The translations under genes were made by a program, and so were the position numbers. From a virus, in IMG/VR virus record IMGVR_UViG_3300030328_005296, positions 1 to 38,049 of that record: a DNA stretch of 38,049 nt, one strand, 5' to 3'. The notes below the pieces were generated by a model. The model searched no databases. It was not told the origin of the DNA and worked only from the letters and a program-made list of their open reading frames with translations. Shown here one piece after another: positions 1-7,386 of this stretch; within the stretch, counting starts at the first letter, position 1; the number at the start of each line of letters is the position of its first letter.

Positions 1-108
1 ACAATTGGTACAAAACATAGAAAAGCTAGACAGATTAAAAACTTTAAACAAGATATGGATCTGAATAGTAAAATGTTTGATGTTGCACTTGAATATGTTA
101 ATGCCTAA
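1..108 (+). CDS. C-terminal fragment of an unidentified protein (5' truncated)
   Basis: Frame 1 is open from the first base to a TAA at 106-108 and encodes 35 residues, rich in Lys, Asp and Asn and ending in LEYVNA. No start is visible because the gene begins outside the window. The stop overlaps the ATG of the next gene by one base, the tight same-strand coupling seen throughout the window, which supports this being real coding sequence. Too little is present to name a family. Confidence 0.6.
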   Translation, partial: TIGTKHRKARQIKNFKQDMDLNSKMFDVALEYVNA

Positions 109-584
109 TGAATTTAACTAGAATTTCAATAGAAGAAGCTAAGGGGTATATACCATTAAAAGAAAATTATGGTAATAAAGGAGTAGAATATGCTAAATAT
201 TTTACTTTAACCCCTAGTGAAAGAGGTAAAGGTTGGGATAAAGTAACTTACTATACAGCTAAAAAAGTAGGTTTATATTCTGACAAAGGAGAAGGGGATC
301 AGTGGGTTTATATATTATCAAATCCCACTACCCCGGATTTACTCAAAATAGGTTATACTAAAAAAACACCTGATGAAAGAGCAAAACAAATATCCTCTGC
401 AACAGGTGTTGCTTTACCTTATAAAGTTGAATGGGCATACAAATGTTTTAATGGTGAAATTATTGAAAGAGAAGTACACCATAAATTAGAAAATTATAGA
501 GTAAATAGACAAAAGGAATTTTTTCAAATTAGTTTGGAAGAAGCAAAACAAGCAGTTAATTTAATAGGAAATAAATATAAATAA
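108..584 (+). CDS. T5orf172 / MUG113-type GIY-YIG-like protein
   Basis: A 158-residue protein whose C-terminal half looks like the T5orf172 domain, a branch of the GIY-YIG nuclease superfamily common in large phages. Visible signals are VYIL at residues 67-70 and KIGYT at 80-84 (the GIY and YIG strands), an Arg at 91 in the following helix (DERAKQIS), then a Glu-rich ER-E-HHKL segment near 118-128 and a closing EFFQIS strand. The N-terminal 60 residues (Lys, Tyr, Gly-rich) are not recognised. In known families the domain cuts or binds DNA; here the role is inferred only. It starts on an ATG overlapping the previous stop and ends two bases before the next gene. No Shine-Dalgarno is seen. Confidence 0.75.
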   Translation: MNLTRISIEEAKGYIPLKENYGNKGVEYAKYFTLTPSERGKGWDKVTYYTAKKVGLYSDKGEGDQWVYILSNPTTPDLLKIGYTKKTPDERAKQISSATGVALPYKVEWAYKCFNGEIIEREVHHKLENYRVNRQKEFFQISLEEAKQAVNLIGNKYK

Positions 585-585
585 A

Positions 586-780
586 ATGACAGATAAAGAA
601 AAATTAGACCACCAAAAATCAGAATTAATAGAAGATTTAGTAGCTACTAATACAGTTATGGAAGAGGTATGGAGGTACCACCCAGAAAATCCAGATAAAA
701 AGGATGTTGTTAAAGAATTTAACATACTTACCCAAATTAAATCTGATATAGAAAAAGAATTAGCAGAATTAGATAAATAA
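586..780 (+). CDS. Small charged helical hypothetical protein
   Basis: A 64-residue, Lys/Glu/Asp-rich protein predicted by eye to be almost all helix, with a heptad-like C-terminal segment (IKSDIEKELAELDK) suggesting a short coiled coil. No catalytic motif, signal peptide or membrane segment is seen and I do not recognise the family. It begins one base after the upstream stop and is followed by a promoter-like ATATTTATAA element before the nuclease gene at 806. A reverse-strand frame overlaps it, but the continuous + strand gene order and tight spacing favour this one. Confidence 0.6.
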   Translation: MTDKEKLDHQKSELIEDLVATNTVMEEVWRYHPENPDKKDVVKEFNILTQIKSDIEKELAELDK

Positions 781-782
781 TA

Positions 783-793
783 CATATTTATAA
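783..793 (+). promoter_or_regulatory. Putative late-type promoter element (ATATTTATAA class)
   Basis: The core ATATTTATAA lies in the 25-nt gap before the SNase gene, with TATTTATAA beginning 21 nt before its ATG. No TTG-type -33 box lies about 20 nt upstream. The same element at the same distance recurs before genes at 4009, 7387, 20956, 31775 and 33874, so it is probably a promoter of the phage's own late sigma factor. Confidence 0.5.
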
Positions 794-805
794 CCAAACG
801 TTGAT

Positions 806-1150
806 ATGTACATATATAACGCAAAATTAGATAGAGTAGTCGATGGTGATACTGTTGATGCCTCAGTAGATTTAGGGTTTGATACCTGGAAGAAAGTTAG
901 AATAAGGCTAGTTGGGATTAACACCCCAGAATCTCGTACTAGAGATTTAGAAGAAAAAGCTAGAGGATTAGCAGCTAAACAATATGTTGTTGATATGTTT
1001 AAAAAACACAAAAACTATTTTATATTGCAATCTCAAGGAGTTGGGAAATTTGGAAGATGTTTAGGAGAAATATTCTTTGGAGATGTTAAATTAAATGATT
1101 TATTAATAACAGAGGGACATGCTGTAGAATATAATGGTGGTAAAAGATGA
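806..1150 (+). CDS. Staphylococcal-nuclease-like (SNase) endonuclease
   Basis: A compact 114-residue SNase/thermonuclease-fold protein that would hydrolyse DNA or RNA phosphodiester bonds with Ca2+. The family motifs are in order: VDGDT (13-16, Asp15 matching the Ca2+ ligand), RLVGINTPE (34-42; Arg34 and Glu42 match the catalytic Arg and Glu) and KFGR (81-84; Arg84 is the second catalytic Arg). Position 39 is Asn where S. aureus nuclease has Asp, a common variation in the family. There is no signal peptide, so it acts in the host cytoplasm, perhaps in host DNA degradation or recombination. It has its own promoter-like element 21 nt upstream and overlaps the next gene by 4 nt. Confidence 0.88.
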   Translation: MYIYNAKLDRVVDGDTVDASVDLGFDTWKKVRIRLVGINTPESRTRDLEEKARGLAAKQYVVDMFKKHKNYFILQSQGVGKFGRCLGEIFFGDVKLNDLLITEGHAVEYNGGKR

Positions 1151-1572
1151 TAGATAAAAATAAGATTTTCAATTTGTTTATGGAAGGTACTGAAATTAAG
1201 GATGAAAAAACAAAGAAAGAAATTAAAAAATTTATGGAAGGGCCTTTTGCTAAATTAGGCATGTTCGTAAAATTAATACAAAATCATCAAGTATTCCATC
1301 AAAAACTAGAAAAGTTTTTAAAACACGAAAAACCAAATTTTAATCCTAGCAAAACCAAAGAAGCATCTGAATATTCTATTTATAACAAATCTTGGGAATA
1401 TATTAGTCAAATTGATTTATCCCACCATGATGATGTTAATGCCATAATTAATTTTGATCCTAAATTATTATATAGTACACTAGGTATGTCAATAAAATAT
1501 TTTGAGGAAATTGAAGAATATGAAAAATGTTCACATCTTCATAACATCCAAGAAATAGTTAGGAGAATTTAA
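1147..1572 (+). CDS. Hypothetical protein
   Basis: A 141-residue soluble, mostly helical, Lys/Glu/His-containing protein I cannot assign. Its N-terminal 40 residues are Lys/Glu-rich (KDEKTKKEIKKFMEG), followed by a mixed middle with His residues (HQVFHQ; LSHHDD) that do not form a recognised metal site. The start is the ATGATAG overlap with the SNase stop, implying translational coupling. It is the last gene before a host-like promoter at 1581-1611, so it ends the first transcription unit. Confidence 0.65.
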   Translation: MIDKNKIFNLFMEGTEIKDEKTKKEIKKFMEGPFAKLGMFVKLIQNHQVFHQKLEKFLKHEKPNFNPSKTKEASEYSIYNKSWEYISQIDLSHHDDVNAIINFDPKLLYSTLGMSIKYFEEIEEYEKCSHLHNIQEIVRRI

Positions 1573-1580
1573 AAAATAAC

Positions 1581-1611
1581 TTGGAATACCTCCTTTCTTC
1601 TCGTATATTTA
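1581..1611 (+). promoter_or_regulatory. Bacteroidota-type promoter (TTGG - 19 nt - TATATTTA)
   Basis: TTGG at 1581-1584 and TATATTTA at 1604-1611 are separated by 19 nt, matching the -33/-7 arrangement (TTTG, TAnnTTTG) of the Bacteroidota housekeeping sigma factor. It lies in the longest intergenic gap of the window, pointing at the gene that follows. Transcription would start near 1618. This is probably an early or middle promoter read by host polymerase. Confidence 0.7.
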
Positions 1612-1696
1612 TATCACGGGGTTTTGGAAAAAGGGATAGAGATAAAGGTTGATAAGAGGGGGTTGGATAGAAATTAATAATAAAGTTTATAATAAA
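1612..1696 (+). other. G-rich 5' leader
   Basis: Between the predicted transcription start and the first good ATG lie about 80 nt whose first 50 are strikingly purine- and G-rich for this AT-rich genome. G-runs lie at 1618-1621, 1626-1627, 1633-1635, 1647-1648, 1658-1662 and 1665-1666. Most other leaders here are only about 7-13 nt. It may be a structured leader (two-tier G-quadruplex or other fold), or partly coding if the TTG at 1649 is used. Confidence 0.35.
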
Positions 1697-1897
1697 ATGA
1701 GAAACAGAAATTTACTATACAGAAAATTGGAAGCACTAGATAGCACATTAATGAATTTGCATAGAATAGTTAACACCCAGGAACCTGTAGAAACTTATAG
1801 AACGGGACTTAACAAAGCTCAGGAAATAATGGAAGATATTAAAGGTATAATAGAAAGAGAGCCTTTTTCTGCTAACGAACAGAATCCCATCAGATAA
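1697..1897 (+). CDS. Small helical hypothetical protein
   Basis: A 66-residue protein from the ATG at 1697, mostly helix, beginning MRNRNLLYRK and with a predicted helical hairpin (KLEALDSTLMNLHRIV; NKAQEIMEDIKGIIER). No family recognised. An in-frame TTG at 1649 would add 16 residues (Gly, Trp, Asn-rich), but nearly every other gene here uses ATG, and the stretch before 1697 looks more like leader than protein. The gene follows the host-type promoter at 1581-1611, so it heads the unit that leads to the late sigma factor. It ends 5 nt before the next start. Confidence 0.6.
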   Translation: MRNRNLLYRKLEALDSTLMNLHRIVNTQEPVETYRTGLNKAQEIMEDIKGIIEREPFSANEQNPIR

Positions 1898-1902
1898 TAA
1901 GT

Positions 1903-2217
1903 GTGAATCGATTTAACAAATTAATAAATGCTTTTGGTAACCTTGATTTAATATATGAAGGAATTAAAAATAAAGTGTTTACTAGTGAAGAAGTTGAAGA
2001 AATCGCTCGAATTAGATATGGCATATGCACTCAGTGTGAGTATTTTGATAATGTAGGCACTCATTGCGCAGTACCAGGTATGCAACCATGTTGTTCAGAT
2101 TGTGGGTGTTCATTACCATTAAAAACAAGATCAATGTCAGCAGGTTGTCCTAAAAATAAGTGGTCACCTTTCATACCAAAAGAAATGGAAGAAACATTAA
2201 AAGAAAATTTAAAATAA
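1903..2217 (+). CDS. Cysteine-rich probable zinc-binding protein
   Basis: A 104-residue protein with eight Cys: 42, 45, 55, 63, 64, 67, 69 and 82. The pattern C-x2-C, C, CC-x2-C-x-C, C followed by PKNKW is typical of a small phage/bacterial zinc-binding family I recognise by shape but cannot name. The first 40 residues are helical and may mediate partner binding. The start is GTG at 1903; no in-frame ATG precedes Met60, which lies inside the Cys cluster, so GTG is almost forced. A nucleic-acid or protein-binding role is only an inference. It sits 6 nt before the HD-domain gene. Confidence 0.7.
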   Translation: MNRFNKLINAFGNLDLIYEGIKNKVFTSEEVEEIARIRYGICTQCEYFDNVGTHCAVPGMQPCCSDCGCSLPLKTRSMSAGCPKNKWSPFIPKEMEETLKENLK

Positions 2218-2223
2218 ACAGTT

Positions 2224-2994
2224 ATGAAATTATCAGCAGAACAAATCCAATCAAATTGGGAAGTATTCCTAGACAATATAAAAGTACATATCCCAGGAAA
2301 TAGGGGTGAGCAATTACTTAATTTTTATAAACGTTACGAAGAACGTGTTATATTAATGCCAGCTGCTCATAAAAAAGAATATCATGGAGCATTCCCAGGA
2401 GGTTATGTTGCTCATGTAAATAGAGTAGTTGAGGGATCCCTTAGATTATATGATATGTGGAAAGAAATGGGTTGTGATATGACTACATTTACTAAAGAAG
2501 AATTAATATTTTCTGCTATAAATCATGATTTAGGTAAAATGGGAGATAAAGACCATGATGCCTATATACCTCAAACGGATCAATGGAGAAAAGATAAATT
2601 AGGTGAGGATTACATGTTTAATAAAAAATTAGCATTTGCTGCTGTACCAGATCGTGGTTTATTCTTATTACAACAACATGATATTTCATATTCATTTAAT
2701 GAAATGTTAGCTATCCAAACACATGATGGTTTATATGATACAGCTAATGAGAAATATTTAAAAGGATATATGCCTGAACAAAAACCACGTACATCTTTAC
2801 CATTTATTTTACACCAAGCTGACATGATGGCTGCACGTATTGAGTTTGAAGTAGAATGGTTACCAAAGTTTTCTCAAAATAACGTGGAGGGGCAAAAGAA
2901 AAATTATACATTAAAGTCGAAACCTAGTACAAAATCAAAAGCCTTAAATACTATATCAAGTCCAGGGCTAAAAACTATGCTAGATAATTTATGA
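2224..2994 (+). CDS. HD-domain phosphohydrolase
   Basis: A 256-residue protein of the HD superfamily, metal-dependent phosphohydrolases that often act on nucleotides or cyclic nucleotides. The ligand set is visible: His64 (GGYVAHVNR), His101-Asp102 (INHDLGK), His167 (QTHDG) and Asp200 (LHQADMM). The Lys/Ser-rich C-terminal 40 residues lie outside the domain. No second catalytic domain is fused, so this is a stand-alone enzyme. Possible roles are nucleotide-pool modification or signal-nucleotide breakdown (anti-defence), but the substrate cannot be read from the sequence. Its stop overlaps the next ATG (ATGATAC, 4 nt). Confidence 0.85.
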   Translation: MKLSAEQIQSNWEVFLDNIKVHIPGNRGEQLLNFYKRYEERVILMPAAHKKEYHGAFPGGYVAHVNRVVEGSLRLYDMWKEMGCDMTTFTKEELIFSAINHDLGKMGDKDHDAYIPQTDQWRKDKLGEDYMFNKKLAFAAVPDRGLFLLQQHDISYSFNEMLAIQTHDGLYDTANEKYLKGYMPEQKPRTSLPFILHQADMMAARIEFEVEWLPKFSQNNVEGQKKNYTLKSKPSTKSKALNTISSPGLKTMLDNL

Positions 2995-3269
2995 TACTAG
3001 AAATTATTATTGGGGTCTTATCGTTATTGGTCAGTATATTAGGTTATACGACCTTTAACCTTTTAACAAAAAATGAAACAGCAGAGGACATTATTGTTTC
3101 CCAACAAGAATTTATAGATAAAATAGAGGAGCACATCACCTTCTCTGAAAAAAGACTTAAACAAATAGATGAAAAAGGAACATTTAAGTCAGATGATGAA
3201 ATCGGTTGGTTTTTTAATGAAGTACAAAAAATACAAAAAAAGTTATCTCAATTTAAAAATGACCAATAA
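2991..3269 (+). CDS. Small membrane-anchored protein
   Basis: A 92-residue protein with one N-terminal hydrophobic segment (about residues 2-25, IIIGVLSLLVSILGY) followed by a soluble, charged helical tail with coiled-coil character (IEEHITFSEKRLKQIDEKG; NEVQKIQKKLSQFK). No signal-peptidase or lipobox site is seen, so it is probably a membrane-anchored protein with its tail in the cytoplasm. Function unknown. It is translationally coupled to the HD gene and ends 2 nt before the sigma-factor gene. Confidence 0.65.
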   Translation: MILEIIIGVLSLLVSILGYTTFNLLTKNETAEDIIVSQQEFIDKIEEHITFSEKRLKQIDEKGTFKSDDEIGWFFNEVQKIQKKLSQFKNDQ

Positions 3270-3271
3270 TA

Positions 3272-3973
3272 ATGCGCAAAAGAAGGAAAAAGAGTAAAAA
3301 TTATTTTACTCAGGATACGGAAAACGCTATAGTAAGATACAATAACGAACCAGATCCTAAAATACGTAGTGATATTTATGAAAAAGAAATTCATTTTGCG
3401 TTTTTTAAACTTACACAAAACATCATTCATACTTTTAAATTCTACCATACTGAGGTAGAAAATTTAGAACACTTACAACACGAAATAATTACATTTCTTT
3501 TATCTAAAATGCATCTATTTGACCCTACCAGAGGAGCAAAAGCATACTCATATTTTGGTACTATAGTAAAAAGATGGTTAATATTATACAATACTAAAAA
3601 TTATAATAAAAAAATTAAAAAGGTTGGTGTTGAAGCTTTAACAAAACCAACTTCAACACACACTTATAGTCAAGGAGATGAAAGAGTTAAAAGTGATTTA
3701 GATAAATATGTTGATATTTTTGTTAATTATACATCAGAAAATATTTATGAATTATTTCCTAAGAAAAATGATGCCCAAATAGCAGATGCAATTTTAGAAT
3801 TATTTCGTAAAAGAGAAGATTTAGAAGTTTTCAATAAAAAAGCACTTTATATTTATATACGTGAAATGGTAGATGTCAAAACTCCAAAAATTACCAAAAT
3901 AGCAGATAAATTACATACAATCTTTAAAAGTCAATATATTTTCTATTTAGAAAATGGTTATACTAGATTCTAA
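3272..3973 (+). CDS. gp55: T4 gp55-like sigma factor for late transcription
   Basis: A 233-residue protein resembling the gp55-like late sigma factors of T4-like marine phages. The key block is DPTRGAKAYSYFGTIVKRW (84-102), which matches sigma region 2 (core-binding and promoter-melting helices; aromatic-rich, basic). A basic N-terminus (MRKRRKKSKN) and a short aromatic C-terminal tail (YIFYLENGYTRF) follow the family pattern; in T4 the gp55 C-terminus contacts the sliding clamp. It would redirect host RNA polymerase to late promoters. It lies just upstream of the first late cluster, whose promoter-like element at 3988-3998 is a plausible target. It is somewhat longer than T4 gp55. Confidence 0.8.
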   Translation: MRKRRKKSKNYFTQDTENAIVRYNNEPDPKIRSDIYEKEIHFAFFKLTQNIIHTFKFYHTEVENLEHLQHEIITFLLSKMHLFDPTRGAKAYSYFGTIVKRWLILYNTKNYNKKIKKVGVEALTKPTSTHTYSQGDERVKSDLDKYVDIFVNYTSENIYELFPKKNDAQIADAILELFRKREDLEVFNKKALYIYIREMVDVKTPKITKIADKLHTIFKSQYIFYLENGYTRF

Positions 3974-3987
3974 ACTTTACCTATATC

Positions 3988-4002
3988 CATATTTATAATA
4001 AA
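3988..4002 (+). promoter_or_regulatory. Putative late promoter driving the baseplate block
   Basis: CATATTTATAATAAA fills the 35-nt gap after the sigma gene. TATTTATAA begins 19 nt before the ATG at 4009, and no -33 TTG box is present at the expected distance. It is among the best matches to the recurrent late-type element and precedes the whole baseplate cluster. Confidence 0.6.
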
Positions 4003-4008
4003 AACATT

Positions 4009-4362
4009 ATGGGAAATTTAGATAATATAATATTTAAAAAAAAGAAATTTTCTGACATCCTTAGTGAAATTTACGATAACCAAAAGAAAAAAGAAGTACA
4101 AATAACAGGCCTAATATCAGAGTTAAAACCTCTTATAAATGATATAGGTGATGCAACTTTAATCGTTCCACTTATTAAAGAATATATGGAAATTGGCGTT
4201 CGTAACGATGAACAATTAATTAAAATGGCTACTATAGTACAACGTGCGCTTAATAATAGTAGCAACGAAGATTCACTGGGAATAACGGAAGAAGAAAAAC
4301 AACAGTTAATAGAAGAATTAGATAAATTAAATTCTAATTACGAAGATAAGAAAAATGGCTAA
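4009..4362 (+). CDS. Hypothetical protein heading the baseplate cluster
   Basis: A 117-residue, mostly helical, acidic protein with a charged C-terminus (EEEKQQLIEELDKLNSNYEDKK). No enzyme motif, signal peptide or membrane segment. I do not recognise it. Its position under the late promoter and its 8-nt overlap with the needle/hub gene suggest a small virion component or an assembly chaperone for the neighbouring tail proteins; this is inference from context only. Confidence 0.65.
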   Translation: MGNLDNIIFKKKKFSDILSEIYDNQKKKEVQITGLISELKPLINDIGDATLIVPLIKEYMEIGVRNDEQLIKMATIVQRALNNSSNEDSLGITEEEKQQLIEELDKLNSNYEDKKNG

Positions 4363-5677
4363 TAATAATTACGGTTTTACTAGCGTTAATCAACAAGTTA
4401 CCTCAGGAGGTGATGATCAATCTAAGTTGGCAGAAATAATTGCGGGGTTAGGTAATAATATCATCTCAGTGAGAGTTGTTGATATAATTTTAGATGATAC
4501 TCATCCTAAATTTCAACAATATGGAGCTTGGAGTGGGATTGGTACTATTCTATATGAAGAAGTTAGACCTGGACCTCCTGTAGGAACCGGAGAACCTTTT
4601 GCAAGACCATTATTTCCAAATTTCAAAAACTACCCAGTTGTAAATGAAATAGTAGTAGCATTTTTCTTACCAAATCAAAATATTAATGATGGTATTGAAA
4701 GTAAAAATTATTATTATTTACCTCCAATATCCATTTGGAATGCCCCTAATTTAAACGCAATACCAGATACACTTACTTCTGGAGTAAAAACAGTTCAATC
4801 TTCTCAAAGAAAAAGTTATGAAGCAATTGAAGAAGGACAAGTAATAAAAAGTACTAATGAACAAGTTGAATATAATTATAATTCACCTTTAATAGGGGGA
4901 AGTTTTGAACCCAAAAGTAATATTAGACCTTTATTATCTTTTGCTGGTGATGTAATTATAGAAGGAAGATTTGGAAATTCTATTAGATTTGGGAGTACTA
5001 CAAAATCAAGAATTACATTTGATCCTAACGAACTTAATACTACAGCAGGTACTAATGTAAATAAAGAATTTTTTTCAAGAAATGATTGGTCATCTCAAGG
5101 AAACAATGGTGATCCTATTTTAATCTTAAGAAATGGTAATATTAACACAACAGAACCTGGTTATGTTCCTATGATAGAAGATATTAATCAAGATCCATCT
5201 TCAATATATCTAACAAGTACTCAAACAATTCCTTTAATTACTAATTTTAATTCATACCCATCTATTACTAACGAGCCTAGAAGTATTTCATCATATAGTA
5301 GTAGCCAGGCTATTATTTCATCTGAAAGAGTAATATTAAATGCTAGTAAGGATAATATTATAATAGATTCTAACCAAAATATTTCTTTATCTTCTATTAA
5401 TGATATAGGTTTATATTCAAGAAATGGGTTTGTAAATTTAACTGCCAATAGAGTTAATATTGGTAACATTAATGCTAGTGAAGGGGTAATATTTGGAGAT
5501 AAATTTATAACTGATTTTAAATATCTTCTAAAAGATATGAAAATATTAGTAAATAATCTTAGTTTAGAACCTAAACTTATACGTACACAAGGAGCAGCTG
5601 ATAATGTTAATATTCAAATAGATTCAATATTAGATAAAATTAATGAATATACCTCTAATACAATAAAAATATCATAA
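4355..5677 (+). CDS. Baseplate hub/needle-like structural protein (gp5/VgrG-like)
   Basis: A 440-residue protein with an N-terminal beta-rich region that could be an OB fold (about 36-104), the strand pair GDVIIEGRFGNSIRFGST (198-215) seen in hub/spike proteins of large phages, and a run of short alternating strands (about 318-370: ILNASKDNIII, ISLSSINDIGLYS, VNLTANRVNIG) like the trimeric beta-helix or needle shaft of T4 gp5 and VgrG. The C-terminal 60 residues are helical. No lysozyme domain is seen, unlike T4 gp5. It would sit at the baseplate centre and pierce the outer membrane. It overlaps both neighbours, consistent with coordinated assembly. Confidence 0.7.
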   Translation: MANNNYGFTSVNQQVTSGGDDQSKLAEIIAGLGNNIISVRVVDIILDDTHPKFQQYGAWSGIGTILYEEVRPGPPVGTGEPFARPLFPNFKNYPVVNEIVVAFFLPNQNINDGIESKNYYYLPPISIWNAPNLNAIPDTLTSGVKTVQSSQRKSYEAIEEGQVIKSTNEQVEYNYNSPLIGGSFEPKSNIRPLLSFAGDVIIEGRFGNSIRFGSTTKSRITFDPNELNTTAGTNVNKEFFSRNDWSSQGNNGDPILILRNGNINTTEPGYVPMIEDINQDPSSIYLTSTQTIPLITNFNSYPSITNEPRSISSYSSSQAIISSERVILNASKDNIIIDSNQNISLSSINDIGLYSRNGFVNLTANRVNIGNINASEGVIFGDKFITDFKYLLKDMKILVNNLSLEPKLIRTQGAADNVNIQIDSILDKINEYTSNTIKIS

Positions 5678-7356
5678 TGGGAGAGGAAGCATTAAATCAA
5701 TTAATAGAAGAATTTATGAAAACTCCCCAGGGGGAGAAAATAGCTAATGATGATACAATTCAGTTGTTGATTCAGGAACAAGATCAACTAAAAAAAGCAT
5801 TTACTACTTTAACATTAAAAGAAGGTGAAGGAGATACTAGTACTGAACTTCAGAATAAAAAAGAAGAAGTAAATAACAAAATTCGTAGTGTAAATAAACA
5901 AATAGCTTCTAGAGCACCCTCTTTTAAATATAAAGTTGAATCTTTAGTTAAAGATGATAGAGGTAATTTTATTGAAGTTGATGTAAATTATGTCTATAAA
6001 ATAACAGGAAGAGTATATGATGCGGTTACAACAAAACCTTTAAAAGGAGTTAAAATAACACCTGGTGTTTATCCTAAACTTACTCCACCTCCATCAAGTG
6101 ATTTAGCACAAATGGAATTATCTTCAACAAAGGTAGATATTAATCCTTCTAATTATACTTATGTACCCCTTTCTTTTTTACATGTTAAGTTAAACCCTGA
6201 AAAAGAATCAGGAGTTAATGTTTACGAAAAAGATAAAGGAGAAGTTAGAACAGACAAAGATGGATATTTTAAAATTTTAGTTACGTTACCAACCATAGCT
6301 TATAACCAAACAACACCATTATTTTTTGCATTAATAATGACCCAAAAAGGTTATATACCTCAAAAAGCATTAATAGTAAAAGGTGACAAAACAATTAGAA
6401 CAGATTTAAAAGCTGTAAGTATAACTAATATAAAAGAAGCAGCTGAGATAGCTAAAAAAGAATTAATGGTTAAAACTAATGAATTTTTAGATGAAAAAGT
6501 TAACCAATATGTAATGGATCCAGTTGATCAAGTTTTAAATGCAAGACAAAAAAGTGTAAGTAAATTACATAATATAGTCCAAACTAAATTACTACCACTT
6601 GTTATTCAATTATTAATAGCTTTTGGGATAACAAAACTATCAGAAGTAGAACAAAAAACATGTCCTACTGAAGCAGGATTACGACAAGTAATCAGTAAAA
6701 GAAATGGTGTAACAAGACAATTAAATAATATTTATAAATCTGTTATTACAAATACTGCTATAGCGGGTGTATTTGCTTATCTTACAATTAAATTAAAGGG
6801 AATAAGTTTAAAATTAGATTCAATACCTGCTCTACAAGCTACTGGTACCCCACCAAGTAAAGATTTTGGTGGTTTAATTTCATCTTTACCATACTCATTT
6901 ACTGGGAAAATACAAAGAATAAAAGATACAATAGAAGAAATATCAGAAAATAATAAACAATTAAATAAAAAATTAATTTTAGCCTTAATATTTATTTTAG
7001 CAGCAATTATAACAATTTTATTGTTATTAAGAGCAATAGATGATATGTCACAAAAATGTGCTGAAGAATTGGGAGTTGATTTAGATGAACAGTTAGCACT
7101 TGATCAAGAATTATTAAATTTATCTGTAGAACAAGGTTTAGATGGTAACCCAGCTATTAATGAATTAAATGGTTTTATCTTAAGTGTTGAAACTGATGAT
7201 CAAAACCCAGTTGGAGAATTAAAACGTAGAAGAGCAGTTGCAAAAGATAATAGAGGTGTTACATTATTACAAGGAGAATTATCATTTAGTTCAAATGATC
7301 AAATTTTACTTGATGAATTAATATTTTATATACAACAAAATAATTTAAAAGCTTAA
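5677..7356 (+). CDS. Baseplate-cluster protein with carboxypeptidase-regulatory-like and membrane segments
   Basis: A 559-residue protein of unusual architecture. Residues 1-80 are coiled-coil-like. About 106-235 looks like a carboxypeptidase regulatory-like beta-sandwich (ITGRVYDAVTTKPLKGVKI, then TDKDGYFKI at 192-200). After a helical linker come hydrophobic segments at about 304-320 and 358-372 and a strong transmembrane helix at about 433-453 (LILALIFILAAIITILLLL). The C-terminal 100 residues are acidic then basic. It starts on the previous stop (TAATG) and lies between the needle-like protein and gp25, so a virion role is likely. Membrane helices in a baseplate gene suggest a channel or membrane-anchoring function during DNA entry, which is inference. 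Confidence 0.6.
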   Translation: MGEEALNQLIEEFMKTPQGEKIANDDTIQLLIQEQDQLKKAFTTLTLKEGEGDTSTELQNKKEEVNNKIRSVNKQIASRAPSFKYKVESLVKDDRGNFIEVDVNYVYKITGRVYDAVTTKPLKGVKITPGVYPKLTPPPSSDLAQMELSSTKVDINPSNYTYVPLSFLHVKLNPEKESGVNVYEKDKGEVRTDKDGYFKILVTLPTIAYNQTTPLFFALIMTQKGYIPQKALIVKGDKTIRTDLKAVSITNIKEAAEIAKKELMVKTNEFLDEKVNQYVMDPVDQVLNARQKSVSKLHNIVQTKLLPLVIQLLIAFGITKLSEVEQKTCPTEAGLRQVISKRNGVTRQLNNIYKSVITNTAIAGVFAYLTIKLKGISLKLDSIPALQATGTPPSKDFGGLISSLPYSFTGKIQRIKDTIEEISENNKQLNKKLILALIFILAAIITILLLLRAIDDMSQKCAEELGVDLDEQLALDQELLNLSVEQGLDGNPAINELNGFILSVETDDQNPVGELKRRRAVAKDNRGVTLLQGELSFSSNDQILLDELIFYIQQNNLKA

Positions 7357-7362
7357 TAAATT

Positions 7363-7376
7363 AATATTTATAATAA
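7363..7376 (+). promoter_or_regulatory. Putative late promoter before the gp25 cluster
   Basis: AATATTTATAATAA lies in the 30-nt gap. TATTTATAA begins 22 nt before the ATG at 7387. It matches the elements at 3988 and 31752 almost base for base and lacks a -33 box. Confidence 0.55.
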
Positions 7377-7386
7377 ATCAATAATT

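Noticed and set aside
1686-1696. TTTATAATAAA directly before the ATG at 1697 as another late promoter
   Set aside because: It lacks the full ATATTTATAA core and touches the start codon, giving no room for a transcript start at the distance seen in the other cases.
4355-5677. Calling the needle-like protein a true gp5 with lysozyme activity
   Set aside because: No lysozyme domain is visible; only the possible OB fold and shaft-like strands support a hub/needle role.
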